A stretch of 64,000 bases of DNA from Rugosimonospora acidiphila (GCF_039543385.1 NZ_BAABJQ010000037.1:1-64000); one strand, 5' to 3'; positions 16,123 to 25,146 are shown, counted from the first letter of the stretch. Notes: generated by a model not told the origin, from the letters alone. A program made the numbers and translations.

Positions 16123-18258
16123 CTAGCCGACGATGTGGTGGGTCGACCAGAACGAGGTCAGGTTGATCGACGTGGCGGCCTGGGCCGCCGCCTTGAAGTC
16201 GGCGACCGTGGAGATGCCATACCAGTGGCTGGCCGCGTAGTTCAACAACAATGTGGACATCGCGGTATTACCAATGAGCCGCTGCAGGTCGTGCAGCGCG
16301 CACTTGCCGTACGTGTAGACCACCGTCGAGTAGCGCGAGGCGTGCGCGTCCCACCACGCCATCGAGTTGGTGATGTTCTCGCCACTGGAGAAGCTGACGC
16401 TGTTCCAGCAGTTGGTGCCGGTGATGCCCTGCTGCAGGTCGGTGGCGTAGTCGGTGAAGCCCTCATCCAGCCACGGCATGGTGTACTCGTCGTCGCCGAC
16501 GATCCCGTAGAACCACTGGTGCCCCAGCTCGTGGATGACCGGGGTGGCCGACGGTTGAGACAGCACCAGTCCCGGGTACTCCATGCCGCCGAACCAGAAG
16601 TTGTTGTGCAGAATCAGGTCTATCTCGCCGTACGGATAGGCACCGAACCGGCTCGCGTGGCCGACCATCGCGGCGGCACCGGTGCTCTGCATGCTCGCCG
16701 CGGTCGACGCGCTGATGCTGGAGGTGCGCCACGTGTTGAACACCACGCCGCTGGACGTGGTGGTCGTCGTCTTGACGAACGGGCCGGCGCACCAGGCGAA
16801 CTCGCGCACGTTGGTGGCGGTCGCGGTGGTGATGGTGCGCCCCGACGCGCCCGGGGCCTCGGTCGCGGTACCGGTGGTGGGGGTCAGCACCGAGGTCGGG
16901 TGGTCGAGCGTCACGGAGTAGTTGCTGGCCAGTTGGTAGAACGATTCGCCGTTGTTGGTGTACGGGCTCAGGTGCCAGCCGGCCCCGTCGCGCACGGCCA
17001 ACACCGGGATCGCGTTGCCGATGAAGTTGTACGCACCGTCGCTGCCGAACCGGTCGCTGCCGGCCGGTACGGCGATGGACACGGTGAACCCGATGGAGCC
17101 GGACTGGTTGTGCGCCAGCGGTGCCGGCAGCGTGACCTTGACCGCGGTGCAGTTGACCTCGAGCGCGCCCAGGCTGCCCCCGGTCACGCCGCTGATCTGG
17201 ATCGGCTGGTTGCTCGGGCAGGTGCCGTGGTAGTTGTCCCACAGCCGCAGGTACACCTCGGGCAGCGGGCTCGCGGACAGGTTGGCGAAGCTGATGCTCT
17301 CGTGGCCGGTCCAGGTGCCGCCGGAGGCGTTGCTGGTCAGGCTGAGCGTGTAGGAGGCGTTGCCGGGCGTACGGGTGGCGTCCGCCCCGGCCTGGTTCAC
17401 CGTCCAGCCGAAGGTCGCCGTGCCGGTGTGACCGCCGGGGTCGGTGGCGGTGACCGTGACGTTGGCCGCCCCGGCGGTGGTCGGCGTACCGCTGATCAGT
17501 CCGGTCGTGCCGTTGATGGACAGGCCGGCCGGCAGCCCGGTGGCGGAGTAGTGCAGCGATTCGCCCTGCGGGTCGGTGGCGACGATCTGCAGGCTCGCCG
17601 CCGTACCCACGGTGGAGGTCTGCGACCCCGGATTGGTGACCGCCGGGTTCTGGCTTGCCGTGCCTCCGGACACGGACAGCGCGATGTCGTCGAGGACGAA
17701 GCTGGTCTGCAGCCCGGAATCCTCGGTGCCGGTGTACTTGAGCGTGACCGTCTGCCCGGCGAACCCGGACACGTCCACGGTGCGCTGCTGGTAGCCGGCG
17801 GCCTTGTTGAGGTTGGAGTAGGTGGCCAGCGTCGTGGTGCCCAGCGCCACGGTGAGCGTGTCGAACGCGGTGGTGGTGGTCGTCTCCGCCGTGTCGATGT
17901 GCAGCCAGTAGGTGAGGGTGGCGGTGGTGCAGTCCGCCGGCAGCGTCACCGACTGCGACAGCGTGTCGCTGCGCGCCGAGCCGTACCCGTCGAGCCACGC
18001 GAACCTGGTGCCGCCGTGCGGGCTCTCGCCGCTGAACGTGCCGATCACACCGGAGGACGCGGTCCACGGTGTGGAGCCGGACTCGAAGCCGGGGTTGCCG
18101 ATCAGCTGTGCCGGTGTGCACGCCGCGGCCTGAGCGGGTGCGGCCTGAGCGGGTGCGGTGTGGGCGGGTGAGGCGTGGGCGGGTGAGGCGCCGAGCACGC
18201 TGGCCGCCAGCGCGGCCAGGGCGCCGACGGCGACGATCGAGAGGGGTTTCCGGGGCAT
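16123..18258 (-). CDS. Secreted M1-family metallopeptidase with Ig-like domain
   Basis: 711 residues. A Sec signal peptide (KPLSIVAVGALAALAASVLG... cleaved near AHA) precedes an N-terminal carbohydrate-binding-like beta module (NPGFESGSTPW; ending FVLDDIALSVSG) and an Ig/cadherin-like domain (SATGLPAGLSINGTTGLISG). The M1 catalytic region has zinc motif H576-E577-LG-H580 (VIHELGHQWFYG) and the third ligand Glu599 (LDEGFTDYATD), exactly the HExxH-X18-E spacing; the substrate-end motif is GGMEYPG rather than the usual GAMEN. It should act as a secreted aminopeptidase. GGAGG lies 8 bases before ATG 18258. Confidence 0.94.
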   Translation of the reverse strand: MPRKPLSIVAVGALAALAASVLGASPAHASPAHTAPAQAAPAQAAACTPAQLIGNPGFESGSTPWTASSGVIGTFSGESPHGGTRFAWLDGYGSARSDTLSQSVTLPADCTTATLTYWLHIDTAETTTTTAFDTLTVALGTTTLATYSNLNKAAGYQQRTVDVSGFAGQTVTLKYTGTEDSGLQTSFVLDDIALSVSGGTASQNPAVTNPGSQTSTVGTAASLQIVATDPQGESLHYSATGLPAGLSINGTTGLISGTPTTAGAANVTVTATDPGGHTGTATFGWTVNQAGADATRTPGNASYTLSLTSNASGGTWTGHESISFANLSASPLPEVYLRLWDNYHGTCPSNQPIQISGVTGGSLGALEVNCTAVKVTLPAPLAHNQSGSIGFTVSIAVPAGSDRFGSDGAYNFIGNAIPVLAVRDGAGWHLSPYTNNGESFYQLASNYSVTLDHPTSVLTPTTGTATEAPGASGRTITTATATNVREFAWCAGPFVKTTTTTSSGVVFNTWRTSSISASTAASMQSTGAAAMVGHASRFGAYPYGEIDLILHNNFWFGGMEYPGLVLSQPSATPVIHELGHQWFYGIVGDDEYTMPWLDEGFTDYATDLQQGITGTNCWNSVSFSSGENITNSMAWWDAHASRYSTVVYTYGKCALHDLQRLIGNTAMSTLLLNYAASHWYGISTVADFKAAAQAATSINLTSFWSTHHIVG

Positions 18259-18669
18259 GTGTTGGCCTCCAACCGGTTTACGGGGGGCATCGCGGGCACG
18301 CCGCCCGCCCCGCCGTCGTGTGGTCGACGCGGGCGGTCCCGTAGATTGCAGCGATAGTAATCGATGTGTTTCGCCCGGCCTAGTGCCAAACTCGGTGGCG
18401 CGAGGGACCCGAAACCACTGGCGCACCTGCGCAAACAACCAGACCTGTCCGGCCGGACGGTGGTCCCGCGCGCGAGCCGTCCGTTCCGGGCACTGCCGGC
18501 CGGTCCGCCGGAATGGCGGCTTTAGCGCCCGAAATCTCGGACGAATCGCACCCGCGCAGGCCGGGCGGGCGTGAGAAAGATGTCAGGATCTGGGGGAGCG
18601 GCATGGTTTTTTCGTCAGCGAACTCGGCGCCCGTCGCGCCACGAGGCAGAATCGGTAGCTGTGACACTG
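18259..18669. other. Intergenic promoter region between divergent genes
   Basis: About 400 bases separate the M1 peptidase and the FHA protein. An AT-richer patch at about 18341-18367 (ttgcagcgatagtaatcgat) probably carries the promoter of the peptidase; nothing else is recognisable. Confidence 0.4.
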
Positions 18670-19278
18670 ATGTCTGAGTCCCGGTTCGGCTTTGTGGGTC
18701 AGGCATTGCCCGACGAACGGTTGTCCCGGTCCCAGGAAGCGGATCGGGTGAGCGTGCCGTGCCCCGTATGCGGCAGGCCCTGCACTGGACGGTCCTGTCC
18801 GGGCTGCGACCACGATCTGCTCTCCGGCAAACCCACCGCACCGCACCCCCGCGCCGGTCTCACCGGTCTGGGCTGGGTGGCGGTGGCGCAGTCCGACCCG
18901 GACTACTACGAGACCGTTACCGCCACGGGCGACCTGGAGGCACCCAGGGTGCCGTTCCCTCGCGACTGGACGCCGCGCTACTTCGCCCTCGACGGCGACC
19001 GGGCCTGGATTGGCCGGCGCGGCAAGAGCCGTAGCCACCGGCCCGAGATCGACCTGGGCGGGTCGCCGTCGGATCCTGGAGTCTCCCGGCTGCATGCCCT
19101 GCTGCTGGCCCTTCCCGCCGGCGGCTGGGCGCTGATGGACCCGGGTTCGGCGACGGGCACCACGGTGAACGACGCGCCCACCCCGATTCCGGTCGACGCG
19201 CTGGTGCCGGTCGGTGCGGGTGACCGCATCCACCTGGGCGCGTGGACCACCATCGCGTTGCAGTGGGTAGGCCCGTAA
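18670..19278 (+). CDS. FHA-domain protein with N-terminal zinc-ribbon-like motif
   Basis: 202 residues from ATG 18670. Near residue 26 a compact Cys cluster CPVCGRPCTGRSCPGC can bind one zinc ion. The C-terminal half is a forkhead-associated domain, which binds phosphothreonine peptides: 'WIGRRGKSRSHRPEIDLGG', 'GVSRLHALLLAL' (the conserved GxxxxxRxH region) and 'DPGSATGTTVNDAP'. Such proteins act with Ser/Thr protein kinases, none of which lies in the window. GTG 18661 and GTG 18748 are alternative starts. The similar architecture (ribbon plus FHA) is often seen in actinobacteria next to vWA/kinase genes, but here it is alone. Confidence 0.85.
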   Translation: MSESRFGFVGQALPDERLSRSQEADRVSVPCPVCGRPCTGRSCPGCDHDLLSGKPTAPHPRAGLTGLGWVAVAQSDPDYYETVTATGDLEAPRVPFPRDWTPRYFALDGDRAWIGRRGKSRSHRPEIDLGGSPSDPGVSRLHALLLALPAGGWALMDPGSATGTTVNDAPTPIPVDALVPVGAGDRIHLGAWTTIALQWVGP

Positions 19279-19330
19279 CGGTGAACCGCCGGCGGCAGCC
19301 CGGTAGCGCACGGCCCGCACCGGGCCAACC

Positions 19331-19410
19331 CTCGGCCGGCCAACTCTCGGCCGGCCAACTCTCAGCCCTGCCGCTACGCCTTGACCGTGCCGCTACGCCT
19401 CGGCCGTGCC
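19331..19410. repeat. Two short tandem repeats (15 bp x ~3 and 19 bp x 2)
   Basis: CTCGGCCGGCCAACT repeats at 19331-19366, followed by two copies of CCGCTACGCCTYGRCCGTG at about 19371-19410. They fill the gap between the convergent FHA and winged-helix genes. Confidence 0.8.
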
Positions 19411-19433
19411 GCGCCTTGGCGCGGTGCCGCCGC

Positions 19434-20060
19434 TCAGCCGTGCCGCAGGCCCAGCCGGTCGGGGCCGTCCAACCGGTACCCGACGCCACGGATGGTGGTG
19501 ATGGCCGGGCCGCGTCCGGCGAGCTTCTGGCGTAGCCGGCGGACGTGAACGTCGATCGTGCGCTCCCCGCAACCGGTGTCGCACAGCCACACCCGTTCCA
19601 GCAACTGCGTCCGGGAGAAGACCTGATGCGGATGGCGGGCAAGGAACACCAGCAGGTCGAACTCGCGTCGGGTGAGCGCGATGGCGAGCCCGTCCAGCGA
19701 CGCGGTGCGCCGGTCGGGGCTCAGGATCAGTTCGGGTGGCGTGGATCCGGGATCGAGGCGGCGCCCGTCCACGCTGGTGAGCGTGCCGGCGACGCCCGTC
19801 CAGGCGCCGACCCCGCCGGTGCGGATGGGTGCGGTGCCGGCGTGAGCGCGCGATCGGCCCGTGCGGGTTTCGTAGCCAGCCTCCGCCGCGATCGACGACA
19901 GCCAGTCGGCCAGGGCGCGGGCCCGGTGCATGGCGGCCGGCCCGGCGTGGATCGCTATCGAGACCTCGACCAGTGGCTCGCTGTCTTCGAGGGTCCAACC
20001 ACCGTCCACCGGACCGGCGCAGCCGTCGCCGGGTGCCGGCAACGCGGTCGGGAAGGACAT
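19434..20060 (-). CDS. OmpR/PhoB-type winged-helix regulator without receiver domain
   Basis: 208 residues. The C-terminal ~95 residues are an OmpR/PhoB-type DNA-binding domain: 'LALTRREFDLLVFLARHPHQ'-like segment, 'VFSRTQLLERVW', 'TIDVHVRRLRQKL' and the closing 'ITTIRGVGYRLD'. The first ~110 residues are not a response-regulator receiver: no phosphorylatable Asp pocket is present; instead there is a short beta/helix region 'VEVSIAIHAGPAAMHRARAL'. It is thus an orphan regulator that may sense something else. ATG 20060 has GGGAG 7 bases upstream. Paired direct repeats just upstream may be its own binding site. Confidence 0.88.
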   Translation of the reverse strand: MSFPTALPAPGDGCAGPVDGGWTLEDSEPLVEVSIAIHAGPAAMHRARALADWLSSIAAEAGYETRTGRSRAHAGTAPIRTGGVGAWTGVAGTLTSVDGRRLDPGSTPPELILSPDRRTASLDGLAIALTRREFDLLVFLARHPHQVFSRTQLLERVWLCDTGCGERTIDVHVRRLRQKLAGRGPAITTIRGVGYRLDGPDRLGLRHG

Positions 20061-20606
20061 CGTCGGACTCCCTACGAACAAGGTGCGTACAACAAAGGTG
20101 CGCGCGCACGCATACGCTGCATCCCCGTCCAGTGAATAGGGATTCTGGCGCGAACGGCAAGGCGCGGGGCCGTCAAATCCCTGTGGTTTTAGCGGGCATC
20201 GCTTGCGGTCGCGGGTAAGGCGGGTCACTGCCGTTGTAAATACGTCAAGACTGCGTGGGGAACTGGACGCTGCCGCCGGTACGGGTCTTTAATCGTGATC
20301 GTGACCAGGAGTGTTCAGCCGTCGTCCGCCACCGTGGAGCGGCAGGTCGTGCCGTGGGGCATGCCGGTGGTCGCGCATTCAGAGCATCGCGACCGGTCGC
20401 CCGGCCCGGCATAGCGCGCCTGACCAAGACTCCGGCCGACCCGACCCCCTCGCCGGCCGGATACCCGGCAGTGCCGGATCCCCGGCACTGCCGGGTCCAG
20501 GACTCATCCGGGTCCGTCGCCGCCGCGGTCGCGCCGGACCGACCCGTTCGCCTCGCATCAATCCCCGGGCCCGGACGGCACGGCATCACTCCCCTTGGAA
20601 GAAACC
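20061..20606. other. Intergenic region between divergent regulator and SDR genes
   Basis: 546 bases with no gene I can support. The half near the winged-helix gene is AT-richer than the neighbourhood and contains direct repeats; the other half is GC-rich and featureless. Confidence 0.5.
20077..20102. promoter_or_regulatory. Direct repeat upstream of the OmpR-type regulator
   Basis: AACAAGGTGCG (20077-20087) and AACAAAGGTGCG (20091-20102) repeat with a 14-15 base period, 16 bases upstream of ATG 20060. OmpR/PhoB-type domains bind direct repeats as head-to-tail dimers, though usually with 11-base spacing. Confidence 0.35.
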
Positions 20607-21440
20607 ATGTCTGAATTTGTCCCACCCACCATCCTCGTCACGGGCGCCACGAGCGGCATCGGGTACGCGACCGCCCGGAACCTGCTGGACGCCGGCGCGA
20701 TGGTCATCCTGCACGGCCCGGACTCCGGCAGCGTCGCGCAGGCCGCCGCGCGGCTGGTGGCAGACGGCGCCGATCCCGCACAGATCTACCCCATCGCCGC
20801 GGACTTCAGCCGGCTCGCCGACGTCGCGGCCCTGGCGCGTGAGGTGTCCGCCAAGTTTGACTACCTCGACGTGCTGGTCAACAACGCGGGCCTGGTGGGG
20901 CCGAAGCGTCGGATCGTGACCGTCGACGGCAACGAGCTGACCTTCCAGGTCAACTACCTCGCGCCGTGCCTGCTGACGCGACTGCTGACCCCGCGGCTGG
21001 CCGCCGCGCAGGGCCGGATGGTGGCGGTCTCCTCGGGCCTGCACCGCACCGGGAACATCAACTGGTCGGACCCGCAGCGCATCCGGTTCTACGTGCCGAT
21101 GGCCGCTTACACGCAGTCGAAGCTCACGCTCACCATGTTCGCCCGCGCGTATGCCTGGAACCAGGACGATGTGACCGCGTTGAGCGTGCACCCCGGCATC
21201 GTGAAGACCGACCTGCTGCCCATCTACAGCCGGGTCGGCGGCCCGATCGACGAGGCCGCCGCCGTCCTGGCGCGGCTGAGCTGGCCGGATGTCGAGGTTG
21301 TCAACGGCGCGTACTACGAGGGGCTGCTCCCGGCGAGCCCGGCGCCCCTGGTGGAGACCGACAGCGCGGTGGAGCAGCTGTGGAAGCTGACCCACCAGCT
21401 GCTGGGTCAGCACCGCACGGTGGCCCAGCGGGCGGCCTGA
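20607..21440 (+). CDS. Short-chain dehydrogenase/reductase
   Basis: 277 residues. It has the cofactor loop TGATSGIGYATA, the NNAG motif (LVNNAGLVGPKRR) and catalytic Ser/Tyr/Lys in VAVSSGLHRTGNINW and AAYTQSKLTLTM. The 'INWSDPQRIRFY' insert before the Tyr is typical of retinol-dehydrogenase/WWOX-like SDRs and light-dependent protochlorophyllide-type relatives. The C-terminal part (GPIDEAAAVLARLS, GAYYEG) also matches this subgroup. It should reduce an aldehyde or ketone with NAD(P)H; the substrate is unknown. GGAAG stands 6 bases before ATG 20607. It stands alone and ends at a hairpin. Confidence 0.9.
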   Translation: MSEFVPPTILVTGATSGIGYATARNLLDAGAMVILHGPDSGSVAQAAARLVADGADPAQIYPIAADFSRLADVAALAREVSAKFDYLDVLVNNAGLVGPKRRIVTVDGNELTFQVNYLAPCLLTRLLTPRLAAAQGRMVAVSSGLHRTGNINWSDPQRIRFYVPMAAYTQSKLTLTMFARAYAWNQDDVTALSVHPGIVKTDLLPIYSRVGGPIDEAAAVLARLSWPDVEVVNGAYYEGLLPASPAPLVETDSAVEQLWKLTHQLLGQHRTVAQRAA

Positions 21441-21453
21441 TCCCGCCCTGGCC

Positions 21454-21485
21454 GAGCCGCCCGGCGCGCTTGACGCCGGCGGCTC
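21454..21485. terminator. Hairpin terminator between convergent genes
   Basis: GAGCCGCCCGGCG and CGCCGGCGGCTC pair around a 7-base loop with one bulged base, just after the SDR stop and before the end of the DUF5709 gene. Confidence 0.65.
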
Positions 21486-21510
21486 GACCGGACTGTTCGG
21501 CTGGGCCCCG

Positions 21511-21966
21511 CTACCGCAGCGGGCCGTCTCCCTGGCCGTCGGGGTCGTCCACCAGATGGATGGCGGCCTCCTCGGCGCTGGCACCGCCGCCGGAGATCCC
21601 GGCGTCGTAGCCCACCGCGTCGGGCTCGTCGTCCAGGCCGAACCCCTCGTCGGGTGCGACCAGACGCCCGGCCCGCGGCTCCTCTTCGTCGCCCCGGCGG
21701 ATCAGCTCGTCCTCGTCCTCGTCGTTGTAGCCGCCGAGGTCGGTGTCCGGCTCCTCCTCGGCCAGCAACTGGTCCAGCGACTCGCCGGCCCGCTGCTCGG
21801 CCAGCGTGGTGCCGAACCGGTTGGCGCCCGACCACCGGTCGGCGGGCTCGATGCCGACGTCCAGCGGGTCGTCGGCCGCGTCGTCGTCGAGCGTGTCCGA
21901 GGCGTCGAGCACCCCGTCGTCCTCGATGTCGTCCCAGTCGTCATCAACCACGTCGGGCTCGCTCAT
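21511..21966 (-). CDS. DUF5709 acidic protein
   Basis: 151 residues, strongly acidic (the first 40 residues are mostly Asp/Glu). The family signature is clear: 'FGTTLAEQRAGESLDQLLAE', 'EEPDTD', 'AGRLVAPDEGFG' and the closing 'GGASAEEAAIHLVDD'. DUF5709 proteins are small soluble actinobacterial proteins of unknown role, often stress-related by expression. ATG 21966 follows GGGAG with 6 bases spacing. Its upstream neighbour in the same direction is the ketopantoate-reductase-like gene, 96 bases away. Confidence 0.9.
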   Translation of the reverse strand: MSEPDVVDDDWDDIEDDGVLDASDTLDDDAADDPLDVGIEPADRWSGANRFGTTLAEQRAGESLDQLLAEEEPDTDLGGYNDEDEDELIRRGDEEEPRAGRLVAPDEGFGLDDEPDAVGYDAGISGGGASAEEAAIHLVDDPDGQGDGPLR

Positions 21967-22062
21967 CCGTGCTCCCGTGCTCCCGTGCTCGGCTTCCCGT
22001 CAAAACAGTGCTCGGCCAGCGTATCCGGCGGCCGGGCCGCGCGGCGAGCCGCCGGAGGCGCC

Positions 22063-23007
22063 CTATCGTTCGATGCGATTCGCCCGACTCTGTTGGGGTA
22101 TGGGCGGTTGGTCCGCACGGACCCGAAGATCTTCGACCAGCCGCGCGGTCACCGGCGCCTCGACGCCGTGGCGCCTCGCCGTGCGCAGCACGACGCCGCC
22201 GATCGCGTCCAGTTCGATCGGCCGGCCCGCCTCCGCGTCGCGCTGCATCGAGGACTTCATGCCCTCCGGTACGGCGTCGACCATGGCCAGGATGGCGACC
22301 GGATCGGCCTGCGCCCCGGCGGACCGGGCGACGGCGGCGACCTCGCCGATCACCGCCTCCAGGTCGGCCCGGCGCCGGGTGCGGACCACGCCGGCCGGTG
22401 CGCCATCGTGCGTGGTGAGCAGCGCCATCGGCGCCAGGAACGCGAGCTTGTCCCAGAGCAGGTTGGCCTCGTCGTCGCGAACCCTGGTATCCAGGCCGGC
22501 CCGGCTCAGCTGGGCGGCCAGTGCCTCGACGCGCTCGCGCGGCGCCGTCTCGCTGCCGACGTCGATCCGGCAGAACGGACTGGTGTGCTCGATGCGCCCG
22601 GGCCCGACCCGGGTCGACTCCACCCGGATCGCACCGGCGACGACCTGGGCGGGGGGAAAGCGGTCACGCAGGCCGGCCAGGTGCTCGACACCGTTGAGCA
22701 GTGGCAGCACCAGGCCATCGGCCAGCGCGGAGAGCGGCACGCCGGCCAGGGCCTGTCGCAGGCTCGTCGCCTTGACCGTCAGCACGCACACGTCGACTCG
22801 TTCATCCAACCGCGTCACGGCCCTCACCGCCACGTGGAAGTCGCCGAACACCGCACTGCGCACGCTCAGCCCGTCCGAGTTGAGCCGTGCCGCGCTCTCC
22901 GGCCTGGCCACGAAGGTCACCGGGTGTCCGGCCCGGGCCAGAACCCCGCCGACGAGGCCACCGATCCCACCGGGCCCGACGATAGCGACGCCGTAGCGCT
23001 GTTCCAT
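22063..23007 (-). CDS. Ketopantoate reductase family protein (PanE/ApbA-like)
   Basis: 314 residues. It has the N-terminal Rossmann motif VAIVGPGGIGGLVG and 'VTFVARPESAARLNSDGL', the 'LTVKATSLRQAL' segment with the conserved Lys, 'LVLPLLNGVEHL' (the NG motif) and the C-terminal helix domain with 'LLWDKLAFLAPMALLTT' and 'KSSMQRDAEAGRPIELDAIG', which contains the family's conserved Ser-Met-x-x-Asp and Glu-Leu-Asp. It should reduce a 2-keto acid such as ketopantoate with NADPH, but the family includes paralogues with other substrates, so panE function is not asserted. GGAGGCGGAG directly precedes ATG 23007. Confidence 0.87.
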   Translation of the reverse strand: MEQRYGVAIVGPGGIGGLVGGVLARAGHPVTFVARPESAARLNSDGLSVRSAVFGDFHVAVRAVTRLDERVDVCVLTVKATSLRQALAGVPLSALADGLVLPLLNGVEHLAGLRDRFPPAQVVAGAIRVESTRVGPGRIEHTSPFCRIDVGSETAPRERVEALAAQLSRAGLDTRVRDDEANLLWDKLAFLAPMALLTTHDGAPAGVVRTRRRADLEAVIGEVAAVARSAGAQADPVAILAMVDAVPEGMKSSMQRDAEAGRPIELDAIGGVVLRTARRHGVEAPVTARLVEDLRVRADQPPIPQQSRANRIER

Positions 23008-23193
23008 CTCCGCCTCCCGCCTCCGGGCCTCACAGTACCGGCGGCAGCCGCCGATCCGGTGAGGCGGACCCGGTACGGGCGGTGCGGGGCCTGGGTGCCC
23101 GTCAACGGCAAAGGATGCAATCACCGGGGAGAGGACTTCGGTTCCGATACGCTGATCTGGCTGGAGAGAGGGTGAGGCCGGGCCGGTGAGGTG

Positions 23194-23520
23194 ATGCGCG
23201 AACAGGGCCGCCGAAGCGGAGGCCGCCGGCGACACGGCCGAGCCCCGACGCGGCTTCCCGGCTCCGCCGCCACCGGTTCCCCCGCGCTCCCGGAGGCCGC
23301 CGCCCGCACCAACGCCGCCGCCAACACGAACGCTGGCGGCAACACCAACACCAACACCAACGCCGCCGCCAACACCAACGCCGCCGGCAATGCCATTGCC
23401 GACGGCAGTGCCAATGGCAACGCCACCGGAAGCGGCAACGCCACCGGCAGTGCCAATGCCAGCGGCAGTGCCAATGCCAGCGGCGACGGCGCGGCCCGGT
23501 GCGGGGCGGTCGGCCGATGA
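23194..23520 (+). CDS. Low-complexity Asn/Ala/Gly/Ser protein, coupled to LtrA (doubtful)
   Basis: A 108-residue reading frame with a basic head (RRSGGRRRHGRAPTRLPG) and a tail made of Asn-Ala, Asn-Thr and Ser-Ala-Asn-Ala/Gly repeats. It ends in ATGA, overlapping the start of the LtrA gene, so it could be a leader peptide coupled to that gene. No homologue is recognised. The repeat makes all frames open, so the frame could be accidental; the weak ribosome site (GGTGAGGTG directly before ATG) does not settle it. Confidence 0.35.
   Translation: MREQGRRSGGRRRHGRAPTRLPGSAATGSPALPEAAARTNAAANTNAGGNTNTNTNAAANTNAAGNAIADGSANGNATGSGNATGSANASGSANASGDGAARCGAVGR
23323..23490. repeat. Low-complexity AAC/GCC-rich repeat
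   Basis: A run of AACACC, AACGCC, GGCAACGCCACC and GGCAGTGCCAATGCC units with 6-, 12- and 18-base periods. It gives Asn/Ala/Gly/Ser repeats on the plus strand and Leu/Ala/Val repeats on the minus strand. Confidence 0.85.
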
Positions 23521-24698
23521 CCGACCAGGCTCCCAGCATCATCCGGAAACGCGGTGAGGCCGCGCGGGCGAGCCTCCAGGAACTGTTCTTCGATCTGGCG
23601 ATCGTCGCCGCGCTCGCCCAGATGTCCAGGCATCTGGCCAGCAACGTCACCGTGACCGGCGTGATCGGAACGGTGCTGCCGTTGCTGGCCGTCTGGTGGA
23701 TCTGGTGCGTCACCGCGATGATGACCGACGTTTTCGATCCGGATCGGATACCGGTGCAGGCGGCGCTGGTCCTCAGCATGGTCGGCACCGTGCTGATGGC
23801 CGCCATCATGCCCGGGGCGGTGGGCCCGCAGGCGCTCATCTTCGCCAGCGTCTACGTTACTATCCACAATGGACGTCAGGTGATCCTGCTCGGCGCCCTG
23901 CGCGGAGGGGCCGCGAGGCAGCGGGCCGGCCGGTACCTGTTCTGGTTCGCCGGGGCGGCTCCGGCATGGATCATCGGCGGCCTGGTACACGGCACGGCCC
24001 GATACGTCCTGTGGGGGCTGGGGCTGTTCATCGACTATCTCGGGTATGCGATCCGGCACCCCGTGCCTCGGTACGGCCGGTTGCCGAAGAACACCTACGA
24101 ACGCAGGGGCATCCACCTCAGCGAGCGGTTCCAACAGATCATGATCGTCGGGCTCGGTGACCTGGTGCTGGTACCCACCCTGGAGGTCAGTCGCGACCAG
24201 TTCAGCGCCCCGCGCGTCATCGCCTTCCTGGTGACCTTCGTCCAGACGGCGATCCTGTGGCAGATCTACGTCTCCCGGGCCGGCGCGGTCATCCCGATGC
24301 TGAACGAGCACAGGCCCGCGCGGCTGGTGCGGTGGGCGCTCTACACGCACCTGCTGATGATCGCCGGGATCGTCACCATGGCCGCCGCCGCCGAGATGAT
24401 CATCAGGGCGCCCGCCGGTCCCGCACCCGGTCCGTCGGTCATGGTGTTCTTCGCCGGTCCGTTGCTGTTTCTGATCGGCCGGGCGGCCTTCGAGTTCGAG
24501 GTGTTCAAGCGCGTCTCGTGGTCCCGGGTCGCCTTCATGCTCGTGCTGGTCGCCCTGGCGCCGGTGATGGTGGGTGGGTCCCCGGTGCTGGTCCAGGCCA
24601 CGGCCACGGCGGTGCTGCTGTGCGTCGCGATCAGTGACGCGGTACGCACCCACCTGGTCAATCGCGGAACGACCAGGGCCCTGTCCCGCGATCCGTGA
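23517..24698 (+). CDS. Low temperature requirement protein A (LtrA) family membrane protein
   Basis: 393 residues, about 10 membrane helices. The LtrA signature is complete: 'SLQELFFDLAIVAALAQMS' at the N-terminus, WWIWCVTAMMTDVFDPDR, 'HLSERFQQIMIVGLGDLVL' in the middle and a membrane-rich C-terminus with 'ALYTHLLMIAGIV'. The family was named from a Listeria locus needed for growth in the cold; the activity is unknown. The start overlaps the stop of the upstream low-complexity frame (ATGA). A paralogue begins past the right edge of the window at 62869. Confidence 0.92.
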   Translation: MTDQAPSIIRKRGEAARASLQELFFDLAIVAALAQMSRHLASNVTVTGVIGTVLPLLAVWWIWCVTAMMTDVFDPDRIPVQAALVLSMVGTVLMAAIMPGAVGPQALIFASVYVTIHNGRQVILLGALRGGAARQRAGRYLFWFAGAAPAWIIGGLVHGTARYVLWGLGLFIDYLGYAIRHPVPRYGRLPKNTYERRGIHLSERFQQIMIVGLGDLVLVPTLEVSRDQFSAPRVIAFLVTFVQTAILWQIYVSRAGAVIPMLNEHRPARLVRWALYTHLLMIAGIVTMAAAAEMIIRAPAGPAPGPSVMVFFAGPLLFLIGRAAFEFEVFKRVSWSRVAFMLVLVALAPVMVGGSPVLVQATATAVLLCVAISDAVRTHLVNRGTTRALSRDP

Positions 24699-25146
24699 GC
24701 ACCGACTCCCGTCGGCGTGGGTGCCCGGCGGGCGGGCGTGATCCAAGCGGGTACCGTCCGCCGATCCGATGAACCGCCGTGCCGCCACCCTGCGTTACCC
24801 ATCGTGAGGCCTCGTCGGGTTCGCAGGGAGGGGCACGCGGATGAAGCAGCGCCGGGCACGGGATCGGCGGCGTCCCCGTTCGCGCCGGGATCTGTCGTCG
24901 GGTCCGCCGCGCCGAAGCTTCCGCCGCCGCTGACGAGCCTGGCGGGTGACGAGCCCGCGAGGCTGATGGGGCCACCCTCGGTCGTCCCGGCGCCGGCCCG
25001 GTCGCGGCGGGCCCGCGGTGTCGGCGCGACGCGCCGGGCGGTACGGGGAAATTGGCGGGCACCAATCGCGTGGGATTGGCGTACGATCCATCCCGGGTAA
25101 TTCGGCCGCGTTCTGTCCGCCAACACCAGGCCAAGGGGCATTCACG
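24699..25146. other. Intergenic region upstream of the oxidase gene
   Basis: 448 bases without a supported gene. Several frames are open because of high GC but none resembles a protein. The last 100 bases contain the probable promoter of the oxidase gene. Confidence 0.5.
25076..25103 (+). promoter_or_regulatory. Possible promoter of the oxidase subunit I gene
   Basis: TTGGCG (25076-25081) and TAATTC (25098-25103) are separated by 16 bases and lie 43 bases before ATG 25147. The match to consensus is only partial. Confidence 0.3.
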
